Below, one piece after another: positions 1-6,125 of a stretch of DNA of 17,532 bases. This DNA comes from DASSHC01 sp035693105 (GTDB taxonomy: Bacteria > Chloroflexota > Chloroflexia > Thermomicrobiales > Thermomicrobiaceae). Made by a program: the position numbers and the translations under genes. The stretch lies in contig DASSHC010000121.1 of assembly GCA_035693105.1 (NCBI GenBank), positions 1 through 17,532 on the forward strand, written 5' to 3'. The notes under the pieces are model-generated. The model made no database searches, had not been told where the DNA came from, and saw nothing but the letters and a program-made list of their open reading frames with translations. Positions within the stretch are counted from its first letter, which is position 1, and each line of letters opens with the position of its first letter.

Positions 1-38
1 CTCTCCGGACGGAGCCGTGCACGGCTCCGTCCGGAGAG
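1..38. repeat. Perfect 38-bp palindrome (terminator-like hairpin) at window edge
   Basis: Positions 1-19 are the exact reverse complement of positions 20-38, so the transcript could form a long GC-rich hairpin with no unpaired centre. It is followed by a GAGGGGCCGGGG tail that resembles the tail after the hairpin at 233-260, so the two may belong to one dispersed hairpin family. It may be cut by the window start. There is no T-run, so use as an intrinsic terminator is only possible. Confidence 0.6.
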
Positions 39-78
39 GGGCCGGGGCCATCGCATACGTCGAGCGCCGCCCCACGAC

Positions 79-194
79 GGATCCCTCGACTCCGCTCGGG
101 ATGACAGGGGAAATAGGGGGCTGACGACAAGCACTTGCCTCGTCCGGCAGGCCCCATCCTCTACCCTGTCATCCCGAGCGGAGTCGAGGGATCC
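79..194. mobile_element. MITE-like element with 31-bp perfect inverted ends
   Basis: Positions 79-109 and 164-194 are perfect inverted repeats of 31 bases, starting with GGATCCCTCGACTCCGCTCG and running into GGGATGACAGGG. The 54-base interior includes GGGCTGACGA and CTCGTCCGG blocks. The same end and interior blocks recur in the element at 16572-16749, so this is a dispersed non-coding family rather than a local hairpin. No transposase is encoded, so movement would need an enzyme supplied elsewhere. The mobile nature is inferred from structure and copy number within the window. Confidence 0.6.
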
Positions 195-232
195 AAGCCC
201 CACACGGCAATATGCCTGCTCGAAAGCCACTG

Positions 233-260
233 CCCCTCTCCCAGCGCACTGGGAGAGGGG
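233..260 (-). terminator. Hairpin downstream of the membrane-anchored protein gene
   Basis: Twelve-base arms, CCCCTCTCCCAG and CTGGGAGAGGGG, flank a 4-base loop. It lies 16 bases beyond the stop codon of the minus-strand gene ending at 277. No U-rich tail follows on the minus strand, so it may act as a 3' stabilising hairpin or be a copy of a dispersed palindrome, followed by a TCGGGGTGAGGG tail on the plus strand. Confidence 0.5.
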
Positions 261-276
261 TCGGGGTGAGGGCCCT

Positions 277-1098
277 CTACGCCGACGACTTCAGCGCCGC
301 CATGGCGTCTTGCAGGAGCTTGCTCCCCTGAGCGATCTTGTCCTGGGCCGATTTGAGCTGCGTGGTGTCGCCGTAGTCGACGGCGTAGAGGATGTCGTCG
401 GCCGCGCTGTCGAGCCGCGCCAGCGCCTTGACCATGGCGTCGTTGGCCTGCTGGTATTGAGTCGGCGGCTCGACCTGCTGCATCACCCCGAAGAAGTCCT
501 TCCACGGCTCGACCTGGGTCGTCATCTGATAGGCCCAGTGGTCGCTCTGGGGCTGGGGATCCTTGAGCAGCGTATCGACCTCGCCCAGGCTGGCCTGCAC
601 GAAGTCGCCGATGCGCGTGACGTCGGCGCGGTAGTCGGCGTCCTTGCCGCGGTAGTCCACCACCTTCTGCTGGGGCGCGCTGCTGGGGAGCGGCGTCCAG
701 GTCGGCAATGGCGTCGGCCTGATGGTCGGAATCTGCGTCGGCGTCGGAATCGGCGTCGGCGTGGCTGCCGGCGTGGCGGCGACCGCGATGGCGGGCCCGG
801 TCGGCTGGGGCGGCTGGTTCTGACGCTGGTTGCCGATGGTCCAAAAGGCAAAGACGGCGGCGATGACCACCACCGCGCCCAGCATGATCGCGCAGCCGAC
901 GCCCATCAGCAGGGCGTCCGAGTCCCGTCGCGCTTCGCCGCGCGTGTCGCCGCTCGCCAGCGGCGCGCTCTCCGCCGGCCGGCGCGGGACAAGCTCGCCG
1001 GTTCCGCTCCCGCCGGGTGGCGCGGCCGGGGGTGGCGGCGACGCGCCGAGCTGGCGCACACCCGGTGATTGCTGGTTGCTGCCCTGACCTATCCTCAT
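277..1098 (-). CDS. Membrane-anchored protein with Pro/Thr-rich linker, function unknown
   Basis: This 273-residue protein is not recognised as a named family. From the chosen ATG at 1098 it has a Gly/Pro-rich cytoplasmic N-terminus (1-60), one hydrophobic membrane span (about 63-89, ending in FAFWTIG), a Thr/Pro-rich spacer (about 100-142, with repeated ATPTP and PTP units) and a mostly helical outer domain (about 145-273). The outer domain contains several Asp/Gln-rich stretches and looks like a small helical bundle. An anchored extracytoplasmic sensor or binding role is possible but not shown. The ATG at 1098 is preceded by GGGAA about 8 bases upstream. An earlier ATG at 1170 would add 24 residues but has no visible ribosome site. 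It lies 182 bases downstream of the minus-strand gene at 1281-1883. TAG stop at 277-279. Confidence 0.75.
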   Translation of the reverse strand: MRIGQGSNQQSPGVRQLGASPPPPAAPPGGSGTGELVPRRPAESAPLASGDTRGEARRDSDALLMGVGCAIMLGAVVVIAAVFAFWTIGNQRQNQPPQPTGPAIAVAATPAATPTPIPTPTQIPTIRPTPLPTWTPLPSSAPQQKVVDYRGKDADYRADVTRIGDFVQASLGEVDTLLKDPQPQSDHWAYQMTTQVEPWKDFFGVMQQVEPPTQYQQANDAMVKALARLDSAADDILYAVDYGDTTQLKSAQDKIAQGSKLLQDAMAALKSSA

Positions 1099-1280
1099 CG
1101 ACCGGTTCCCATTTCCTGTTTCATCGACGTGAACGGCTCGGTTGCGCCTGCCTGGGAGGAAGACGGGCATGGATGTCGCGCACGGTTCAGTCTAGGGAGG
1201 TGGACGCAGGCTGCCGACCGGCCGGGGGGTGACTCCGGTCCTGATCGGCGCTGACCAATGGTGGGATTGGGACGGCGAGG

Positions 1281-1883
1281 TTAGCGCGGGCGGCGGCGGG
1301 CTCGCGGGAGCGCCAGGCCGCGCGTGGCGGCTCGCGTGGCGCTTCGCGAGGCGTTGCGTCTGGCTCGCTTCTCGCGGACGTGCGTGCGCATCGCGTCGGG
1401 GACGGCCCGTGCGATCTCGTCAGGCGATGCCCCGGGCCCGAGCCGCGCGCGCACGATGCGCGCGACGCTGCCGACCAGCGCCGGATCGAGCGGCCGTCCC
1501 TCGGTCGCCAGCTCGAGCGCCACGTTGATCAGCAGCAGGTCGCTGACGTTGCGCCGGGCGGCGGTGCGCGCGGCGCCGATGAAGGCGCTCTGGGCTGCCG
1601 GGTCGCCCGGACGGCCCTGGACGATCAACTGCGCGCCCAACGTGCGCCAGAGGTCGCCGTGGCGGCGCTGGCGCGCGCTTGGCTCGCCCCGCGCCGCGCT
1701 GGCAACCTCGGCCACTCGCGCCGGCGTCGCCTCCTCGTCGCTGTCGGCGATCGCCTCCAGCGCCGCCGCGAGCTGCCGCGGCGAGACGCGCCAGCCCGCC
1801 GCCCGGCGCACCGCCGCCAGGAAAGGCCGGTCGCCGCTCATCGGCGCCTCTGCTACGGGCTCCCGCTCGGCTTCCTCACTCAT
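1281..1883 (-). CDS. Hypothetical protein with basic C-terminal tail
   Basis: This 200-residue protein of unknown function is soluble, with no signal peptide or membrane span. An acidic N-terminus (MSEEAEREP) is followed by an Ala-rich helical body (about 20-165) and a strongly basic tail of about 35 residues rich in Arg, ending RARRRPR. The tail could bind nucleic acid, but no DNA-binding fold is visible. The ATG at 1883 is chosen because GGGGAG sits 9 bases upstream; a GTG at 1916 would add 11 residues and overlap that ribosome site. It is divergent from the FAD oxidoreductase gene at 2047, and the 163-base gap contains imprecise TCATCGCT tandem units near 1918-1953. Codon usage matches its neighbours, supporting a real gene. 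Confidence 0.65.
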   Translation of the reverse strand: MSEEAEREPVAEAPMSGDRPFLAAVRRAAGWRVSPRQLAAALEAIADSDEEATPARVAEVASAARGEPSARQRRHGDLWRTLGAQLIVQGRPGDPAAQSAFIGAARTAARRNVSDLLLINVALELATEGRPLDPALVGSVARIVRARLGPGASPDEIARAVPDAMRTHVREKRARRNASRSATRAATRGLALPRARRRPR

Positions 1884-2046
1884 ATCTGTCCGCTCCCCTC
1901 GGGGCCCATCGCTCACGACTCATCGCTCATCGTTCATCGCTCGACAGCCGCCGCCGCGTCGGGTACGCTGGCGACTCGATCATCGCAGATCCGACGTCGC
2001 CTGGGGCGTGTCGCAGGTTCGCTGCCGGCGTGGGAAGGTGCCCGAG

Positions 2047-3447
2047 ATGAGCCAGATGGAGCAACCACGAGAGTATCGCCGCTACAGCTACTGGCTGGAG
2101 AGCTGCGGCGACGATCTGACGCCGCGCCCGGGGCTCGACGGCTCGATCGAGGCCGACGTCGCCATCCTCGGCGCCGGTTTCACCGGCCTCTGGACCGCCT
2201 ACTACCTCAAGCGGGCGCGCCCCGAGCTGGCGATCGCGGTCGTCGAGCGCGAGATCGCCGGCTTCGGCGCCTCCGGCCGCAACGGCGGCTTCGTCACCCC
2301 CGGCTTGCAGGTCTCACTGGGCAAGCTGGCGGCGCGCTTCGGCCGCGACAGGGCGCGTGCGCAGCAGTTGGCCATGTTCGCGACGGTCGACGAGGTCGGC
2401 CGGGTGGTGGCCGAGGAGGAGATCGACTGCGGCTACCATAAGGGCGGCTACCTGCGCGTGGCGCGCGGGCCGCAGCAGTTGCCGGCGCTCGAGTCCAGCG
2501 CCCGCGCGGCGGAGGCGTTCGGCCTGGCCGACCACTATCAGCGGCTCGACGCCCAGGAGACCAAGGAGCGGGTCCAGATCGCGGGGGCGCTCGGCGCCAC
2601 CTTCAACCCGCAGTGCGCGCTGGTCCAGCCGGCCAAGCTGGTGCGCGGGCTGGCGCGGGCGGTCGAGCGGCTGGGTGTCACCATCTACGAGGGCACGCCG
2701 GTGACCGACTTCGTCGCCGGCCCGCGGCCGCGGCTGCTCACGCCGCGCGGCGAGGTGCGCGGCGGCACGCTGGTGCTGGCCGGCGAGTCGTACCTGACAC
2801 GCCTGCCGCAGCTCAACCGCCAGCTGATCCCGGTCTACTCGCTGATCACGCTCACCGAGCCGCTGAGCCAGGCCGACTGGGAAGAGATCGGCTGGGAGGG
2901 GCGCGAGTGCCTCAGCTCGCCGCGCCTGACGGTCGACTACCTCTCCAAGACCCCCGACGGCCGTATCGCCTTCGGCGGGCGCGGCGCGCCCTACCACTAT
3001 GGCTCGACCATCGCCGACGAGTACGACCGCCACGAGCCGACGCACGCCGCGCTGCGCCAGGCCACGGTCGAGTGGTTCCCGCGACTGAAGAACGTCGCCT
3101 TCACCCACGCTTGGGGCGGCCCGCTCGGCATGCCGCGCGACTGGCTGCCGACGATGTCCTACGACCGCGCGAGCGGCATCGCCTCCTCGCGCGGCTACAC
3201 CGGCCAGGGCGTGGCGACGGCCAACCTGGCCGGGCGCGTGTTGACCGACCTGATCCTGGAGCGCCAGTCGCCCCTGACCGAGCTGCCGCTGGTCAACCAC
3301 CAGTCGCCGGACTGGGAGCCGGAGCCCTGGCGCTGGCTGGGCGTGCGCTACGTGCAGCGCGGCTACCAGCGCCTCGACGAGCAGTCCGAGCGCTCCGGCC
3401 GCGCCCCCAACGGCCGCACCCTGGTGGAGCGGCTGGGCAGCCATTGA
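2047..3447 (+). CDS. FAD-dependent oxidoreductase of the DAO (D-amino-acid oxidase-like) superfamily
   Basis: A 466-residue cytosolic flavoenzyme. Residues 38-47 form the Rossmann dinucleotide-binding turn (GAGFTG at 42-47), Glu67 closes the second strand to bind the adenosine ribose, and GASGRNGG at 74-81 is the typical DAO-superfamily flavin loop. Near residues 382-395, YTGQGVATANLAGR is the C-terminal flavin contact. The layout matches gamma-glutamylputrescine oxidase/glycine oxidase-like proteins, which oxidise amines or amino acids to imines with transfer of electrons to O2 or a carrier. The substrate cannot be set from sequence. Much longer open frames upstream are accidental: the ATG at 2047 has GGAAGGTG about 6 bases before it and begins the family homology. 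It converges with the DsrE-family gene, 48 bases away. Confidence 0.9.
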   Translation: MSQMEQPREYRRYSYWLESCGDDLTPRPGLDGSIEADVAILGAGFTGLWTAYYLKRARPELAIAVVEREIAGFGASGRNGGFVTPGLQVSLGKLAARFGRDRARAQQLAMFATVDEVGRVVAEEEIDCGYHKGGYLRVARGPQQLPALESSARAAEAFGLADHYQRLDAQETKERVQIAGALGATFNPQCALVQPAKLVRGLARAVERLGVTIYEGTPVTDFVAGPRPRLLTPRGEVRGGTLVLAGESYLTRLPQLNRQLIPVYSLITLTEPLSQADWEEIGWEGRECLSSPRLTVDYLSKTPDGRIAFGGRGAPYHYGSTIADEYDRHEPTHAALRQATVEWFPRLKNVAFTHAWGGPLGMPRDWLPTMSYDRASGIASSRGYTGQGVATANLAGRVLTDLILERQSPLTELPLVNHQSPDWEPEPWRWLGVRYVQRGYQRLDEQSERSGRAPNGRTLVERLGSH

Positions 3448-3472
3448 GGACGTCGGGGAAGGGCTGCCCAGC
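3432..3472. terminator. Bidirectional hairpin between convergent genes, spanning a stop codon
   Basis: GCTGGGCAGCC at 3432-3442 pairs perfectly with GGCTGCCCAGC at 3462-3472, giving an 11-bp stem and a 19-base loop. The left arm lies in the last codons of the FAD oxidoreductase and the loop includes its TGA. The DsrE-family gene ends at 3496 on the other strand, so the structure is well placed to end transcription from both sides. Neither strand shows a strong U-run. Confidence 0.55.
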
Positions 3473-3495
3473 GCGGGCGCCGCGCCATGACGCGG

Positions 3496-3867
3496 CTAGA
3501 ACGTGACCACGCTCCGGGCCGAGGCCATGCGCGAGAAGGCTACGGGGTCGATGAATGACGCCCCCAGGCGATCCATCTCCTGCTGTGTCACCCCACGGGC
3601 GACGGCGCAGGCCCCTCAGACGTAGAGCGGGATGCCCGCCTCCCGGACCTGCCCCACCAGTTCAGCCAGCGCGGGGAAGCCGACGCCGTACACAGCCTCG
3701 ATCATCCCCGGCTTGAGGAGCGCGGCCCCTTCGTCGACCAGCACGACGCAGCTGTCGATCCCGGCGCCGGCGGCGCCGTGGGCCGCCACGAAGGGGAGCG
3801 TCGCCTTGGTGGGATCATCCGTCCCGTGCAGGCCGACGTACATCAATGGTCTTCCATTCGCACTCAT
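3496..3867 (-). CDS. DsrE-family protein, probable selenoprotein (TGA at 3616-3618 read as Sec)
   Basis: A 123-residue small cytosolic protein of the DsrE/YchN fold, a family of sulfur-carrier and sulfane-sulfur transfer proteins that use a conserved cysteine. Family features in order: a first beta strand and loop (MYVGLHGTDDPTKATLPF, 9-26), a VVLVDEGAALL segment (41-51), the PALAELVGQVREAGIPLYV segment (65-83), then an in-frame TGA at codon 84 followed by GACAVARGVTQQEM, and a C-terminus ending SVVTF before TAG. Homologues have YVC-x-x-C-A here, so the TGA replaces the first cysteine and yields Sec84-Gly-Ala-Cys87. A normal stop would give only 83 residues and remove both motif positions. 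The ATG at 3867 has AGGAG 8 bases upstream. A SECIS-like hairpin follows the TGA. Alternatives are a nonsense-mutated gene or a sequencing error. The SBP56-family gene shares its upstream palindrome. Confidence 0.82.
3579..3611 (-). promoter_or_regulatory. Candidate bacterial SECIS element
   Basis: On the minus strand, CCTGC at 3611-3607 pairs with GCAGG at 3583-3579. Inside a 3x3 internal loop, GTCGCCC (3603-3597) pairs with GGGTGAC (3593-3587) through seven pairs including one G-U, leaving a GUG apical loop (3596-3594). The loop starts 19 nt after the UGA and its first base is G. Known bacterial SECIS elements sit within the coding sequence just after the UGA, with a loop of 3-14 nt, a G in the first two loop positions and a spacing of about 16-37 nt. 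All of these are met. Pairing was worked out by eye; no folding energy was computed. Confidence 0.75.
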
Positions 3868-3981
3868 GGTGCCTGCTCCTGTCACGATCTCCATCCGGAA
3901 TCTGTTCCGAGTATCCCTGGGGTAGCTACCCGGCGAACCAGCGCCGTGATCTCCATACTGGAGCGGTCGCGCGGAGCCCAC

Positions 3982-3999
3982 ATCGGACGAACGTCCGAT
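3982..3999. promoter_or_regulatory. 18-bp palindromic operator candidate upstream of the DsrE-family gene
   Basis: ATCGGACGAACGTCCGAT has perfect 8-base arms around a central AA. It lies 115 bases upstream of the DsrE-family start and 98 bases past the end of the HD-GYP/LuxR gene. An identical 18-mer, extended by the same C to 19 bases, occurs at 7705-7722 upstream of the SBP56-family gene in the same orientation. About 22 bases downstream on the minus strand is a weak -10-like CAGTAT (3960-3955). The binding protein is unknown. Confidence 0.7.
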
Positions 4000-4097
4000 T
4001 TGATCTCGCTGAGGTTCATGCTCCGAGCACGAGCGATGGCGGGACTGATGCGGCTTGTTCGGGAGAGCCCGCCGAGCGGCGGAATCGGCCGGAGCCG

Positions 4098-5735
4098 TCA
4101 GGCGATCAGATCGTGCTCGACGGCGAACAGCGTCGCGGCGGCGCGGGTCGAGACTCCGATCTTGCCGTAGATGTGCTCCAGGTGCGACCGGATGGTGCGC
4201 TCGCTCACGAAGAGCGCCGCCGCCATCTGCTGGCGGGTCAGACCCGTGGCCGCCAGGCGCAGGACCTCCACCTCGCGCGCCGTGAGCCCGGCCGGCGCGC
4301 CGCGGCGCGTCCATTCCGCGGCCGCGCCGTGTTCGCCGATGGCATCTGTTTTCAAGAAGGCGGCAAACGCGTCGGGGTCGAAACCCGGGCCGACGTCCGC
4401 GGCAAGCTGCGCCACCGCCGCCCCGGCATCCAGCGTCGCACGCCCCGGCCCCGCGTGGGTCAGCTCGTCGAAGGCGTCCGCGACGGCCAGGATGCGCGCC
4501 CCCAGCGGGATCCGAGCGCCGGCCAGCCCCCGGTAGTAGCCGCTGCCATCCAGACGCTCGTGGTGGGCCCCGACGATACCGGCGACACCGTGCAACGACG
4601 GCACGCGCGCCAGGATGCGCTCGGCGTGGTAGGGGTGCAGCCGCAGCGCCTCCCGCTCCGTCTGCGTGAGCGCCTCGCGCGGCTTCTCCAGCACGAAGGC
4701 GGGCAGCGCGACCATTCCAAGATCGTGAAACAGCCCCGCCAGGCGGATCGCGCGGACCTCCTCGGCCGGAAGCGGCAGCCGTCCGGCGATCTCCGCGGCG
4801 GTCTCGGCCACCCGGCGCGAGTGGCCGAGGGTGTAGCGCGACTTCATATCGGCGAAGTCGGCGGCCAAGCGGGCCACGTCCAGGAGCTTGTCTTCGCGGA
4901 TGAAGCGGTACGGCAGCTCGGGCTCCAGCGCGCGCACGGCGTCCAGCACCGTCTCGCGCTCCAGCAGCTCCCAGAAGCCCGGCCGATGCGCGGTCGTGAG
5001 GAGCATATCGACGACGGCGGGGTCGAAGGCCTTGCCGCGTCGTTCCCGAGCCTGCTGGAGCGCCTGTTCGCGCCCGTGCAACTGCTGCCAGACCTCGAAA
5101 TAGAACGCCACCTGGGCGATGCGGGCGGTGACCGGGATCGTGGCGCCGCCGACGCCGGCCGGCATCCCCTTCCCGTCCCACTCCTCGAAGACATACATCA
5201 GGGCATCTTGGACCTCCAGCGGCATCCCCAGACGGCCGGCGAACCGGTTGGCGACCTCGCAGGTGTTGCGAAACCCCTCGCGGAAGCGCTCGCGGCCGTG
5301 CAGGAGAAATTCCATGATCCGCCCCGTCCTGACCGGCAGCGAGGCGTCCGCCGCCAGGTGGTGCCGGAGCCAGTCGAAGACCTCTAGGGGATCGTGGGTG
5401 TCGCGGTGGAAGAACAACTGCTGCCGTGCCACCAGCTCATCGCCCATGAGGTAGGAGGAGAACGCGCTGGCGAAGGCCGTGCAGCCGGCATCGAGCAGGA
5501 GGGCGGTGTAGTACAGCTCGCCCTGCGTCTCGGCCGAGAGCCCGAGCTGCCGCCCGATCTCGGTCGCGATCACGCAGGAGCGGGCGGCGTGCTCGGCGGG
5601 GAGCCCAAGCGCCAGGTCGAACGCCAACGAGAGGGCCGAGATCACCTCGGCGGTGCGCACGTAGCCTGGTGGTTGAGCGGCGTGCACGCGCGCGTTCATG
5701 TCACGCGAATCCATTCGCCGGTTGTCATTTCCCAT
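4098..5735 (-). CDS. HD-GYP-type phosphohydrolase fused to a LuxR-type DNA-binding domain
   Basis: A 545-residue fusion regulator. An N-terminal helical region (about 25-215) looks like a diverged HD-GYP half, with a leftover EEWDGKGMP motif at 184-192. A second HD-GYP domain (about 285-460) keeps the metal-ligand pattern: H305, HD at 337-338, HPYH at 367-370 and HHERLDGSGY at 391-400. The GYP signature reads GYY. The C-terminus (482-545) is a GerE/LuxR helix-turn-helix (GLTAREVEVLRLAATGLT, then SERTIRSHLEHIYGKIGV). HD-GYP domains usually hydrolyse cyclic di-GMP, so the output may be ligand-controlled transcription; this is inference. The ATG at 5735 is chosen because upstream frame is repeat-derived and the promoter at 5796-5825 lies beyond it; ATGs at 5714 and 5699 are alternatives and none has a strong ribosome site. 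It lies just upstream of the DsrE-family gene. Confidence 0.85.
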   Translation of the reverse strand: MGNDNRRMDSRDMNARVHAAQPPGYVRTAEVISALSLAFDLALGLPAEHAARSCVIATEIGRQLGLSAETQGELYYTALLLDAGCTAFASAFSSYLMGDELVARQQLFFHRDTHDPLEVFDWLRHHLAADASLPVRTGRIMEFLLHGRERFREGFRNTCEVANRFAGRLGMPLEVQDALMYVFEEWDGKGMPAGVGGATIPVTARIAQVAFYFEVWQQLHGREQALQQARERRGKAFDPAVVDMLLTTAHRPGFWELLERETVLDAVRALEPELPYRFIREDKLLDVARLAADFADMKSRYTLGHSRRVAETAAEIAGRLPLPAEEVRAIRLAGLFHDLGMVALPAFVLEKPREALTQTEREALRLHPYHAERILARVPSLHGVAGIVGAHHERLDGSGYYRGLAGARIPLGARILAVADAFDELTHAGPGRATLDAGAAVAQLAADVGPGFDPDAFAAFLKTDAIGEHGAAAEWTRRGAPAGLTAREVEVLRLAATGLTRQQMAAALFVSERTIRSHLEHIYGKIGVSTRAAATLFAVEHDLIA

Positions 5736-5795
5736 GAAGCCGCCACGGGTGTGGTCGAGATTCGCGGCAACGCTCAACGCGGAGCCTGCCACACC

Positions 5796-5825
5796 AGTAT
5801 AGAATGCTGCTCTGGTTGATCGCAA
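5796..5825 (-). promoter_or_regulatory. Sigma-70-like promoter for the HD-GYP/LuxR gene
   Basis: Reading the minus strand, TTGCGA (5825-5820) is followed after 18 bases by TATACT (5801-5796), a close match to the -10 consensus. The -10 hexamer ends 60 bases upstream of the proposed ATG. This supports starting the gene at or below 5735 rather than at the upstream ATG at 5990. Confidence 0.5.
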
Positions 5826-5886
5826 TGAGGCGGCTGGGAACGCGGAGGTTATCCGACAGCATACTGCAGAGGCGCTGGCCGGCACC

Positions 5887-6045
5887 GGGAGATCCTTCAT
5901 CTGCGGCCCCAGAGCTTGCCGAAGGAAGGGAGGACCGGGACACGGCGGCCGTGCCCCGGTCCTGCCGAGCCGCGGCGAAGGGTCGCTCAAGCCTTGGTGC
6001 CACGGTGATGGCGCAAGGCAGATGCGGCCTCAGGATGACCGGGCA
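5887..6045. repeat. Dispersed inverted-repeat element in the 5736-6125 gene-free gap
   Basis: The left end (GGGAGATCCTTCATCTGCGG) and the right end (GCAGATGCGGCCTCAGGATG, running into ACC) form an imperfect inverted pair. They resemble the GATCCTTC and CTCAGGATGACA blocks at 10455-10485. Inside, GGACCGGG-A-CACGGC and GCCGTG-C-CCCGGTCC form a strong 14-bp hairpin at 5932-5963 with one mismatch. GAGCTTGCCGAAGG at about 5912-5925 also occurs at the right end of the 16572-16749 element. No gene was found in the rest of the gap apart from the promoter at 5796-5825. Confidence 0.5.
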
Positions 6046-6125
6046 GAGGAGCCGCGACGAAGCACCTCCCCGCGCTGATCGCTTGGCCAAGAGCGCCGCA
6101 CGCTGCTCGAGAGCCGGCTGCCCTC

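Noticed and set aside
161..844. Minus-strand open frame rich in Asp-Ala repeats
   Set aside because: It is the out-of-frame shadow of the Pro/Thr-rich linker of the 277-1098 gene and runs through the MITE-like element.
1918..1953. TCATCGCT-type tandem units as a CRISPR or operator array
   Set aside because: The units are short and imprecise without spacers, and no cas gene is present; this is simple local repetition.
1324..2046. 241-codon upstream extension of the FAD oxidoreductase
   Set aside because: It is antisense to the 1281-1883 gene; family homology and a good ribosome site start at 2047.
3616..3867. DsrE-family gene as an ordinary 83-residue protein ending at TGA
   Set aside because: It would lose the conserved CxxC-type motif and the last third of the fold, while the downstream frame keeps family residues up to TAG and contains a SECIS-like hairpin.
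3882..4019. 45-codon minus-strand open frame between the palindrome region and the DsrE-family gene (MNLSEIKSDV...)
   Set aside because: The possible ribosome site is only one base from the ATG, third-position GC is lower than in nearby genes, and SDVRPM simply comes from translating the palindrome, as also happens at 7705.
3616..5181. Long minus-strand open frame covering much of the HD-GYP gene and running into the DsrE-family gene
   Set aside because: Only its last 84 codons (the DsrE start) are real; the rest is a shifted frame of the HD-GYP/LuxR gene with Arg/Gly-rich nonsense composition.
5736..5990. N-terminal extension of the HD-GYP/LuxR protein to an ATG at 5990
   Set aside because: The extra 85 codons cross a dispersed repeat and the predicted promoter at 5796-5825 and have no domain-like composition.
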